Shown piece by piece: positions 7,433-14,822 of a DNA stretch of 17,979 nucleotides. The translations under genes and the position numbers were made by a program. The first letter of the stretch is position 1, and each line of letters opens with the position of its first letter. Origin of the DNA: Clostridium sp. (GTDB taxonomy: Bacteria > Bacillota_A > Clostridia > Lachnospirales > Lachnospiraceae); contig JAMPAW010000062.1 of NCBI GenBank assembly GCA_023666975.1, forward strand, positions 1 through 17,979, in the 5' to 3' direction. The notes below the pieces were generated by a model, which saw only the letters and a program-made list of their open reading frames with translations, made no database searches and was not told the DNA's origin.

Positions 7433-9412
7433 ATGCACAACATCAAAAAAATAGCCGCAGCAGCTTTAATCGGCTTAATGGGAGTCGGCCTGCTTAACCC
7501 CGGCAGTACAGCTGCAGCAGCCAACACACCGGTGTCCTTTGTCGTCAGCGACAACTGGCTGGAACCAGCCGTCATTGACGATTCCGAATCGACGGACATA
7601 ACCAGGCGGGGTGCCGCTCTGCCGGCCAAATTCGATGCCAGAGAATCAGGCTGGATTACTTCCGTCAAAGATCAGGGGGACTATGAAAGCTGCTGGGCTT
7701 TTGCCTCTATAGCGGCAATTGAAGCAAATCTTATCAAAAACGGCAGGGCACAGTCTTCCGTTGATTTATCGGAAAATCAGCTTGCCTACTTTTTCTATAA
7801 CCGGCAGACCGATAAGCTGGGTTACACGGCCGGTGACCACAACAAGACACTGCGCGGAAACTATCTCAGCTCCGGCGGCACGTTACAGGGAACCGGAATT
7901 GCACTGACGACATGGGCAGGCGTTATCACTGAGGATAAGTCTCCATATCTGACTACTCCTCCGGCTTCTCTCTGCTATGCCTCAGACTACTCGGTAAAGA
8001 ATGTCTATCTCTATAATTATAGTACAGACTCTACCGCTGAACTAAACAAATCTACGGCGACCATCAAGCAGGCTGTCCTTGACCACGGCGCCGTTGCCTG
8101 CGGAATCTTTATGGACCCGCAATACCTTAACTACGACAATGCCGCTTACAACTGTCCGTTAGAAAGCGGCAACCATGCCGTTACCATTGTTGGCTGGGAC
8201 GACAGTTACCCGGCTGCTAATTTTCTCAGCAAACCGGCTGCTAACGGGGCTTGGATTGTAAAGAACAGCTACGGAACAGAGATAAATGCGTTAGATAATG
8301 GCTATATGTATGTTTCCTATGAGGACAAATCCATAACCGAATTTATGGCATTTGAAGCAGTCAGTGCCGGCGAGCAGTATGATAATAATTATCAGCATGA
8401 CGGTTCGGCAAATCCCTCGTACAGCTATAACGGCGGCGATTGGTATGCAAATGTATTCAAGGCCAAAGGTGCTGCCGGCTATAACGAAGAGCTGAAGGCT
8501 GTAGGGGTATATTCCCTTGCCACGAATGCCAATTATGAAGTACAGGTATATACCGGCCTGACCAGTGCGGGGAAACCGACCAGCGGAACAAAAGTATTCT
8601 CCTCCTCAGTGAAAGGAACGCTTACCGATGCAGGATTTCAGACAATCGAATTGCCAAGTCCTGTTTCCCTGACGGCTGGCGAGAATTTTTCCGTTCTGGT
8701 GCGGCTGACTACCCCCTCCGGAAGAAATTCCTACATCGGAGTGGATTCCTCTTACCGCAACGATTGGATTGCTTTCATTGCCTATACGGGTAAGAACCAG
8801 TCCTTTGTCAAAGTCCGCGGAAAATGGTATGACATGAGTAAGGAATTAAATGCCAATACGAGAATCAAAGCATATACTGATATTACACGTGTTAAGTCCA
8901 ATTTCAAATTGAGCAGCTCCACCCTCGGTGTATCAAAGGGAAGTACGCAGAAGCTTTCTTTGAACCATGCACCAAATGTATACCGCAAGGTAACCTGGAA
9001 ATCTTCCAACAGCAAGGTTGCTTCGGTGAGCAGCAAAGGCAAAGTAAAGGGCAAGACCTATGGCACCACTACCATTTCCGCCACCTTTATGGCCGGAGCC
9101 AAACAGAAAACGTTGAAATGCACGGTGACTGTCGGCCCGTCAAAGGTCAAAAACTTCAAAGTGTCAGGTGGAAAGAAATTAAAGGCCAAATGGAAAAAGA
9201 GCTCCGGTGCTGACGGATATGAGATTTACTTCTCTACCAGCGAGAAGGGCAAATACAAAAAATTAGCCTCTGTCTCCAGCGGCTCCAAAACCTCCTATTC
9301 CAAAAAGATGTCCGCCAAGACTTACTATGTAAAAATAAGACCTTATAAGAAGTCCGGCAGCAAGAAACTGTACGGAGCTTTCTCAGCGGTCAAAAAGGTT
9401 ACTATACAATAG
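7433..9412 (+). CDS. Secreted papain-like (C1A) cysteine protease with lectin-like, Big2 and FN3-like domains
   Basis: A 659-residue exported peptidase. Residues 1-30 are a signal peptide (KK, hydrophobic core, cleavage probably in the AAAAN region). A short propeptide-like stretch follows, and the papain fold starts at about LPAKFDAR (63). The active site is complete: oxyanion Gln81 in KDQG, nucleophile Cys87 in ESCWAF (papains usually have GSCWAF), His248 in GNHAVTIVGW and Asn278 in KNSYG. Residues about 315-482 resemble the lectin-like domain that often follows clostridial C1A proteases. About 488-567 is a bacterial Ig-like (Big2) domain (VTWKSSNSKVASVSSKGKV). About 570-658 is an FN3-like module, extremely Lys-rich. 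There is no LPXTG, so the basic tail may bind the cell envelope or the protein may be released. It has its own sigma-A promoter and a terminator downstream. Likely role: degradation of extracellular proteins; the substrate is unknown. Confidence 0.9.
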   Translation: MHNIKKIAAAALIGLMGVGLLNPGSTAAAANTPVSFVVSDNWLEPAVIDDSESTDITRRGAALPAKFDARESGWITSVKDQGDYESCWAFASIAAIEANLIKNGRAQSSVDLSENQLAYFFYNRQTDKLGYTAGDHNKTLRGNYLSSGGTLQGTGIALTTWAGVITEDKSPYLTTPPASLCYASDYSVKNVYLYNYSTDSTAELNKSTATIKQAVLDHGAVACGIFMDPQYLNYDNAAYNCPLESGNHAVTIVGWDDSYPAANFLSKPAANGAWIVKNSYGTEINALDNGYMYVSYEDKSITEFMAFEAVSAGEQYDNNYQHDGSANPSYSYNGGDWYANVFKAKGAAGYNEELKAVGVYSLATNANYEVQVYTGLTSAGKPTSGTKVFSSSVKGTLTDAGFQTIELPSPVSLTAGENFSVLVRLTTPSGRNSYIGVDSSYRNDWIAFIAYTGKNQSFVKVRGKWYDMSKELNANTRIKAYTDITRVKSNFKLSSSTLGVSKGSTQKLSLNHAPNVYRKVTWKSSNSKVASVSSKGKVKGKTYGTTTISATFMAGAKQKTLKCTVTVGPSKVKNFKVSGGKKLKAKWKKSSGADGYEIYFSTSEKGKYKKLASVSSGSKTSYSKKMSAKTYYVKIRPYKKSGSKKLYGAFSAVKKVTIQ

Positions 9413-9446
9413 GTATCCAAACCAAAGAAACTATGATATAATAATT

Positions 9447-9505
9447 CCAGCAAGCAAAAAGCTATCGTGGCTGCTTGCAGACAAAGATAGCTTTTTATTT
9501 GCTGG
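9447..9505 (+). terminator. Long hairpin terminator after the protease gene
   Basis: CCAGCAA pairs with TTGCTGG on the outside and AAAAAGCTATC with GATAGCTTTTT inside, giving about 18 base pairs with a small internal loop. The inner arm ends in TTTTTATTT, so it works as a Rho-independent terminator 34 bases after the stop codon. The left arm's A-run makes it usable in the opposite direction as well. A TATAAT hexamer lies just upstream (9437-9442) but has no good -35. Confidence 0.75.
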
Positions 9506-9507
9506 AT

Positions 9508-9590
9508 AAACAAACATGAGCTTGTAGGACGTAGTCCGGAAAGCGAATGATTGTTTGGCAATTGCACAAGCACGAAGTGCGAGCAATTGC
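9508..9590. repeat. Two-stem inverted-repeat element between protease and receiver gene
   Basis: Stem 1 (9508-9556): AAACAAACAT pairs with ATGATTGTTT (9 of 10), then GCTT with AAGC and GGAC with GTCC around a GTA loop. Stem 2 (9558-9590): GCAATTGC at each end, with GCAC-GAA-GTGC inside. The element starts 3 bases after the terminator hairpin and ends 53 bases before the next ATG. It could be a dispersed intergenic palindromic repeat or a structured leader RNA. I cannot tell which from one copy. Confidence 0.6.
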
Positions 9591-9643
9591 GGATTATACA
9601 TATAATTATTTTATAAGAACATTCCCTGAAGGAGGACAATTTT

Positions 9644-10600
9644 ATGTCATACAACGCATTAATAACAGGAAATAATACTTCTATTATTGATGATTTTTTC
9701 CTGCGCCTGCAAGATGATTTTGAAATTTTAACTACTTCCAACCGTTTCGACGATATTTCCCAGCATTTGAAATACTTCACACCAGATGTTTTTGTTTATT
9801 GCATTAATAACAATCTTTTTCTGGATGCCTCCAAAATTGTGGCGATCAAAGTATTGCTGGATAAATACGAGATTCCGTTTGTCCTGATTGGCTCCAAAGA
9901 CTCCTGTACTCAATTTGAGCGGGCAGCGGTTAAAGTTTCAAACCTCACGCTGACCAAGCCGATGAGTGTATCGCTTATCCGCGATAAAATGATAGAATTT
10001 CTTGATAAACTCCACCCACAGGAAGAGGAGGCTCCCATTTCACCGGATAATTCACAGGGTAACGGAACCAGTCCTGTTCAACAGGAAACCACTCCACAGG
10101 CTACAAAACCAGTGCAACAGGAGTCCGCTCCACAGGCTGCAAAACCAGCACAGCAGGAGTCCGCTCCACAGGCTGCAAAGCCAGCACAGCAGGAGTCCGC
10201 TCCACAAACTGCAGAACAGCCGCAGGCAATGGAAAATTCCCGCAAGCATGTCTTAGTAATCGACGACAACGCCTTAATGTTAAAGGTAATCAAAGAACAT
10301 CTGCGCGACGATTACGATGTTGCAACTGCCATCAGCGGCAAGCTCGCACTGCGCTTCTTACAGGCCAAAACAACAGACCTGATTTTATTGGATTATGAGA
10401 TGCCGGAGGAGGACGGACCTACTATTTTGGGGAAAATACGGGATATGGAAGCCTTTAAGGACGTTCCTGTACTTTTCCTTACCGGTGTTTCCGAAAAGGC
10501 CAAAATCCAAAAAGCATTATCCATGAAACCACAGGGTTATCTGTTGAAGCCCATTGACCGCCAAAACCTTTTAGACACTATCCACAAATATCTGGGCTGA
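9644..10600 (+). CDS. Pseudoreceiver - repeat linker - receiver protein (response regulator without output domain)
   Basis: A 318-residue cytoplasmic signalling protein. Residues 1-122 have the receiver alpha/beta pattern but lack its chemistry: the acidic pair is replaced by Gly-Asn at 9-10 and the phospho-acceptor position in PDVFVYC is Cys53, while the KP of the last strand (105-106) remains. Residues 125-198 are a Pro/Gln/Ala linker with four 12-residue repeats (144-191). Residues 200-318 are a complete receiver: Asp207/Asp208, phospho-acceptor Asp250 in LILLDYEMP, Thr280 and Lys302. No DNA-binding or enzymatic output follows. AAGGAGG precedes ATG 9644. The hybrid kinase gene begins 68 bases downstream and the two are probably an operon, so phosphotransfer from that kinase's Hpt domain is a reasonable inference. 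The output partner is not visible. Confidence 0.85.
   Translation: MSYNALITGNNTSIIDDFFLRLQDDFEILTTSNRFDDISQHLKYFTPDVFVYCINNNLFLDASKIVAIKVLLDKYEIPFVLIGSKDSCTQFERAAVKVSNLTLTKPMSVSLIRDKMIEFLDKLHPQEEEAPISPDNSQGNGTSPVQQETTPQATKPVQQESAPQAAKPAQQESAPQAAKPAQQESAPQTAEQPQAMENSRKHVLVIDDNALMLKVIKEHLRDDYDVATAISGKLALRFLQAKTTDLILLDYEMPEEDGPTILGKIRDMEAFKDVPVLFLTGVSEKAKIQKALSMKPQGYLLKPIDRQNLLDTIHKYLG
10073..10216 (+). repeat. Four in-frame 36-bp tandem repeats encoding the receiver linker
   Basis: Four consecutive 36-base units encode PVQQETTPQATK, PVQQESAPQAAK, PAQQESAPQAAK and PAQQESAPQTAE. The third unit is closest to both its neighbours, as expected from slippage or unequal exchange. The unit is a multiple of three, so changes in copy number would keep the frame and only alter linker length. 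Confidence 0.92.
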
Positions 10601-10668
10601 TTTTTTGAACGTTCACATCGCTTTACACTGAATAACAAATTACATACTTGGAAAAAGAGGTTATATTT

Positions 10669-13353
10669 ATGGATTTTGATTTAGATTTAAAAAAATTAAT
10701 TGATGTAACGACATTGGAACGAATTCAGGAAGCGTTTGCCAAAATGACCGGTTTTGCCGCTATCACAACCGATGCAAACGGAATTCCTGTAACCACAGGC
10801 TCCAACTTTTCCGAACTTTGTACAAAATACATCAGAACATCTTCTGCCGGCTGCCAGCACTGTCAGGAGTGCTATAGATACGGAGCTGCAGAAGCTCAAA
10901 AAGAAGGAAAACCGGTGATTTATTTCTGTCATGCCGGATTAGTAGTCTTCGCTGCCCCCATTGTTGTTCAGGACGAAATTGTCGGTTGTCTTATCGGCGG
11001 GCAGGTTCTCACACAGGCACCCGATTTAGAGGAAATGGGCAGCTATGCCAAAGATGTCGATGCCGACCCGGAAGAATACATAGAATCACTGAAAAAAATA
11101 AACGTCGTCACACAGGAGAAGGTCGACCATGCGGCAGAGTTTCTCTATACCCTGACGGACATTTTATCCAGCATCACCTACAGCCGCTATCTTGTCTTTC
11201 ATGCCAATCTGGAGCTGGGTAAAACGGTGCAGATGCGTTCGGATTTTCTTGCCAACATGAGCCATGAAATCCGAACACCAATGAATGCCGTTATCGGCAT
11301 GGCAGAAATGGCACTGAGAGAGGATTTACCCCCTGCGGCCAAAGGATATATCAACCAGATTAAAATTGCCGGCAAATCATTGCTCACCATTATCAATGAT
11401 ATCCTGGATTTCTCCAAAATCGAATCCGGGAAAATGGACATTATTCCGGAAGAGTATGAACCAATGTCCGTACTTTACGATGTGGCCAACATTATCGTGA
11501 CCAGATTAAAAGACAAAAATGTGGAATTGATTCTGGATATTCCGCCTAATCTGCCATGCAAGCTTTACGGCGACAGTATCCGAATCAAGCAGATTCTCCT
11601 TAACCTTGCCAATAATGCAGCCAAATTTACCTCGGAAGGAAAGGTTACGCTGAAAATGGGATATGTTCCATTGACTGACGACGAAATCGAAATGCGGGTT
11701 TCTATTGAGGATACGGGAATCGGTATCAAAAAAGAAGATATGGAAAAGCTGTTTTTATCCTTCTCCCAGCTCGACAGCAAAAGAAACCGAAATGTGGAAG
11801 GCACCGGTCTGGGGCTTGCCATTTCCAAGCGTCTGCTGACACTGATGAACGGAACAATCAAAGTGGAAAGTGAATATGAAAAGGGCAGTACATTTTCTTT
11901 TGTTCTTCCCCAGAAGGTGATTAACGACAGTCCAAGCGCTTCCGTTCATGAACCGGATTCCATTCTGGCTGCGGGACTGATTTCCAACCCTCACGTCAGA
12001 GAATACACCAAACGGGACATTACCTCTCTCGGTGTGGAATATATCGAGTTAGACTCGGCGGTAGAGCTTTACTCACTGCCAAAGGATAAAAAACTTTTCT
12101 GTTTTATTGAGGAAACTGTATTTTCCCAACCGCTGCAGGAATTCATTCACAAGAATCCGGATATTACTGCCGTTCTCATGGTTGACTTTTACAGCACAGT
12201 TAAATATGATATTCCGAATCTGTTTATTATCCGCAAGCCGCTTTTTGTATTGACCATTGCCGCTTTGTTTAACGGAGAAGATTTACATTTAGGCTCTGAG
12301 GAGGAAGAGATTGTACGGTTAGACTTCATTGCTCCGGAAGCGGAAATCCTCATTGTAGACGACAATGCCATTAATCTTACCGTGGCCGTGGGACTGTTAG
12401 AGCCTCTCCAAATGAAAATTGATACCGCGCTCAGCGGCAAAGAGGCCATCGACAAAATATCCGCACGTCACTACGATATCGTCTTTATGGACCATATGAT
12501 GCCGGACGTGGACGGCGTGGAGACCACCCATATCATACGACGGCTTCACCCGGAATACAATGATGTGCCGATTATTGCCCTCAGCGCCAATGCCGTTGAC
12601 GGGACAAAGGAAATGTTCTGCGAAGAGGGAATGAATGATTTCGTCGCCAAACCGATTGAGCTTCCTCTCCTGCTGTCCACGTTAAAGCAATGGCTGCCTG
12701 TAGAGAAAATTCAAAAGACCACGGGAGAACAGATTGTAGCACAGAGTAACGATTCGGCAACACAGCATATTGTTATCGGCGATTTAGACGTGCAGCCGGC
12801 AATCAAGGCTCTCGGAGGCGAAAAGCTCTTCTGGTCTGTTCTCAAAGAATACTATCGCGTTATCGATAAAAAGGTGAAGCTGATTAAAGAGTTGGAAGAG
12901 GCCGAGGACTGGGTAAATTACACGATTGAAGTCCATGCCCTAAAGAGTGCCTCCAAGCAGATCGGTGCCCTGTCTCTCTCCGACAAAGCCGCCTACATGG
13001 AAAAGGCCGGCAATGCCCGAAACAGCGCCGTTATCCACAGGCATACCGACGAGATGCTGGAGCAATATGCGAATTATATGTCTGTCCTGCAGCCCTTCTG
13101 TGACGAGGAAAAGACGGACAACACGACGCAGGACCGCATTTCACCCGATACTTTGCAAAAGCTGTTTGAAAGCATGGCGTCCGCTCTCGATGATCTGGAT
13201 ATGGACGAAATGGAATCCGTTATCCATGAAATGGAGCAGTATTCCTATGAAGAAGAGCAGCAGCAGTTATTCGTTCAACTGCGTGAAGCCGTGGAGGAGC
13301 TGGACGTAGATACCTGCGAAACCATTCTACAAACATGGACAAATGCACTGTAA
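10669..13353 (+). CDS. Soluble PocR-domain hybrid histidine kinase (PocR-HisKA-HATPase-pseudoREC-REC-Hpt)
   Basis: An 894-residue phosphorelay kinase with no membrane segment, so the signal is cytoplasmic. Residues about 8-175 form a PocR sensor domain with five clustered cysteines (51, 62, 65, 68, 87; the middle three spaced CxxCxxC) and CHAGL followed by the GGQV motif. The HisKA phospho-acceptor is His199 in SHEIRTP. The HATPase has the N-box near Asn316, DTGIGI from 348 and GTGLGL at 378-383. About 430-540 is a degenerate receiver without the acidic pair or acceptor Asp. About 558-678 is a full receiver (Asp564/565, Asp608, Ser640, Lys661). About 700-810 is an Hpt domain with His756 in HALKS. 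A helical acidic tail (about 823-894) resembles a second Hpt but lacks the His. PocR domains are proposed to sense small hydrocarbon derivatives; the ligand here is unknown. ATG 10669 is chosen because GAGG lies 8 bases upstream; the earlier TTG (10648) has no site. Confidence 0.92.
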   Translation: MDFDLDLKKLIDVTTLERIQEAFAKMTGFAAITTDANGIPVTTGSNFSELCTKYIRTSSAGCQHCQECYRYGAAEAQKEGKPVIYFCHAGLVVFAAPIVVQDEIVGCLIGGQVLTQAPDLEEMGSYAKDVDADPEEYIESLKKINVVTQEKVDHAAEFLYTLTDILSSITYSRYLVFHANLELGKTVQMRSDFLANMSHEIRTPMNAVIGMAEMALREDLPPAAKGYINQIKIAGKSLLTIINDILDFSKIESGKMDIIPEEYEPMSVLYDVANIIVTRLKDKNVELILDIPPNLPCKLYGDSIRIKQILLNLANNAAKFTSEGKVTLKMGYVPLTDDEIEMRVSIEDTGIGIKKEDMEKLFLSFSQLDSKRNRNVEGTGLGLAISKRLLTLMNGTIKVESEYEKGSTFSFVLPQKVINDSPSASVHEPDSILAAGLISNPHVREYTKRDITSLGVEYIELDSAVELYSLPKDKKLFCFIEETVFSQPLQEFIHKNPDITAVLMVDFYSTVKYDIPNLFIIRKPLFVLTIAALFNGEDLHLGSEEEEIVRLDFIAPEAEILIVDDNAINLTVAVGLLEPLQMKIDTALSGKEAIDKISARHYDIVFMDHMMPDVDGVETTHIIRRLHPEYNDVPIIALSANAVDGTKEMFCEEGMNDFVAKPIELPLLLSTLKQWLPVEKIQKTTGEQIVAQSNDSATQHIVIGDLDVQPAIKALGGEKLFWSVLKEYYRVIDKKVKLIKELEEAEDWVNYTIEVHALKSASKQIGALSLSDKAAYMEKAGNARNSAVIHRHTDEMLEQYANYMSVLQPFCDEEKTDNTTQDRISPDTLQKLFESMASALDDLDMDEMESVIHEMEQYSYEEEQQQLFVQLREAVEELDVDTCETILQTWTNAL

Positions 13354-13360
13354 CAAGAAG

Positions 13361-13387
13361 CAGCCGGATGGAAACCCCATCCGGCTG
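13361..13387. terminator. Shared hairpin between convergent genes
   Basis: A perfect 11-bp stem (CAGCCGGATGG / CCATCCGGCTG) with a 5-base loop sits 7 bases after the kinase stop and 29 bases after the stop of the convergent membrane-protein gene. It has no clean U-tract on the plus side; the minus side has CTTCTTGTTA. Position and stability suggest a bidirectional terminator or 3' stabiliser. Confidence 0.6.
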
Positions 13388-13416
13388 TGTGACTTGACAA
13401 ACCCGTAATTTGAAGG

Positions 13417-13977
13417 CTATTGTGTAATTTTTTTGGCCTTTTCCTTCTTTTTCTTTTCCTGCTGTTTTTGCGCCTTATCTGCCTGCTTCTGCTTTTCTTC
13501 CTTTTCATATTCTGCCTGAAGCTGTCGCTGTTTTGCGCGCATTTTTGCACCAAAGCTCTTTTTCTTAGGCTCCTCTGCCGCTGTATTTTTCCGCTTTCCC
13601 CGCACACTCCTTATTTCGGTAATGTAGATTCCGCTGACCATTGCCTTCACTTCACATTTCGTCGGCAGGTCATCAAATATACCGTCATCGCAAATCAGGT
13701 TTATCGTCTGCGGCCCGACCTTTGCCTTTACTACAGGAATCTTTGCATTTTGATATCTTTTTGGCGTCTGCTCCATAACCGCTTTGGGTAAACCGGCTTC
13801 TTTCATTTTCATCATTTTCTTGTCAATAATCAACATCGATGTCTGCTGTGCTGCTGCCTGCATCTGCTCTCTCTGTGCCATCTGCTTTTTCTGCAGCTTG
13901 TTACCCACAAAATATAAAGCAGCCAAAACCACTGCAATTACTGCGATTATAATCAACGTTATAACCCATACATTCAT
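13417..13977 (-). CDS. Small membrane-anchored protein with Lys/Glu/Gln-rich tail, function unknown
   Basis: A 186-residue protein of no family I can name. Residues about 4-25 are one strong transmembrane helix at the very N-terminus. Residues about 26-50 are a Gln/Met-rich stretch, about 50-125 a small globular, beta-rich domain (IPVVKAKVGPQTINLICDDG, VKAMVSGIYITEI), and about 125-186 a highly charged Lys/Glu/Gln segment likely to form a long helix or coiled coil. With few positive residues before the helix and many after it, the bulk should be cytoplasmic. AAGGAGG lies close upstream of ATG 13977. It is 73 bases downstream of plsC and probably the last gene of a malQ-plsC operon. Its link to lipid or sugar metabolism is by neighbourhood only. 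Confidence 0.8.
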   Translation of the reverse strand: MNVWVITLIIIAVIAVVLAALYFVGNKLQKKQMAQREQMQAAAQQTSMLIIDKKMMKMKEAGLPKAVMEQTPKRYQNAKIPVVKAKVGPQTINLICDDGIFDDLPTKCEVKAMVSGIYITEIRSVRGKRKNTAAEEPKKKSFGAKMRAKQRQLQAEYEKEEKQKQADKAQKQQEKKKKEKAKKITQ

Positions 13978-13997
13978 CTCTTATCCTCCTTTTTGGC

Positions 13998-14024
13998 AGC
14001 CGGCCCTGCTCTGCAAATCCGGCT
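13998..14024. repeat. Hairpin in the plsC / membrane-protein gap
   Basis: AGCCGG and CCGGCT form a 6-bp GC-rich stem around a 15-base loop, between the plsC stop and the ribosome binding site of the next gene. There is no U-tract, so termination is unlikely; it may be a processing or stability element within an operon mRNA. Confidence 0.4.
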
Positions 14025-14050
14025 ACGGTAAATCTTCGTTATCCTTTACA

Positions 14051-14806
14051 TTACTTTACCTTGTCTTTCATGAGGGCCGCTCTTTGCCCTCCCTCCCGTT
14101 TAATTGTATCCGCTATAATCTCCTGAACATAGGCACCGGCTTTTTTCCGCTGCTCTTTTGGCAGGTCTTTCATATAAAACGGCTCCTTATAGATCACCTT
14201 GACCTCACCGCTCCGGATATCGAAACCGGGACGTATCTCTAACAGCTGGTCTGTGTTCATCAACACGACGGGCACCACGGGACAGTCCGCCTTCTCTGCC
14301 ATCTTCAGACTCCCCTCTTTAAATGGCAGCATTTCCGGTTTTTGGTTCCGTGTCCCCTCCGGACAGATTACCATGGAATGGCCGTTCTTTAAAAGCTCGG
14401 CACCATTTTTTATCATCTCTGCACCGGAGCGCACATCTGTCCGGTCCAAAAATATACAGCATATATTACGCATCCACCAATTTAACAGCGGAAATTTATC
14501 CATCTCCGCCTTTGCCACAAATCCCGGCCTCTTTGTACTGGTAGTATGCAGCACCAATATGTCAAAATAACTTCTGTGGTTCGATACAAACAAAACCGGC
14601 CCATCCGGTATATTCTCTGTGCCCTCCACTTCCACATGAGCACCCGCCTGAAACAACTCCCATCGAAATGCCCAATATACAATCGTATTGCTGATAGAGA
14701 ACCTGCGTTCCGGATTTTTCTTCCCAATCAGCAGAAGGATTAAATGCACCGGTATCATTACCACCAGAAACAAAAACAAAAATCCTAATACAATTACACT
14801 TCTCAT
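14051..14806 (-). CDS. plsC: 1-acyl-sn-glycerol-3-phosphate acyltransferase
   Basis: A 251-residue membrane enzyme that acylates the sn-2 position of lysophosphatidic acid to make phosphatidic acid, the precursor of membrane phospholipids. A hydrophobic N-terminal helix (about 3-28) anchors it. All four acyltransferase motifs are present: NHRSYFD with catalytic His77 and Asp82 (HX4D), the FLDR region at about 119-122, the phosphate-binding PEGTR at 149-153 with FKEGS at 162-166, and VPVV at 178-181. The length is normal for PlsC. The gene starts 16 bases after the malQ stop, its ribosome binding site (AAGGA) lying in that gap, so the two are co-transcribed. A related lysophospholipid acyltransferase activity cannot be excluded. 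Confidence 0.92.
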   Translation of the reverse strand: MRSVIVLGFLFLFLVVMIPVHLILLLIGKKNPERRFSISNTIVYWAFRWELFQAGAHVEVEGTENIPDGPVLFVSNHRSYFDILVLHTTSTKRPGFVAKAEMDKFPLLNWWMRNICCIFLDRTDVRSGAEMIKNGAELLKNGHSMVICPEGTRNQKPEMLPFKEGSLKMAEKADCPVVPVVLMNTDQLLEIRPGFDIRSGEVKVIYKEPFYMKDLPKEQRKKAGAYVQEIIADTIKREGGQRAALMKDKVK

Positions 14807-14822
14807 TTCACACTTCCTTTAT

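Noticed and set aside
9437..9442. TATAAT just before the terminator hairpin, considered as a promoter for a small RNA
   Set aside because: No acceptable -35 lies 16-18 bases upstream, and transcription would run straight into the terminator.
9508..9590. Two-stem element considered as a cyclic-di-GMP riboswitch or CRISPR remnant
   Set aside because: I do not see the conserved core of a c-di-GMP riboswitch, and there are no direct repeats with spacers.
10052..10293. Antisense Cys/Trp-rich repeat frames opposite the receiver linker
   Set aside because: They are the reverse reading of the 36-bp tandem repeats and have no start context.
10607..10614. GAACGTTC palindrome between the receiver and kinase genes, considered as an SOS box
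   Set aside because: The Gram-positive LexA site needs GAAC-N4-GTTC; here the half-sites are adjacent, so it does not fit.
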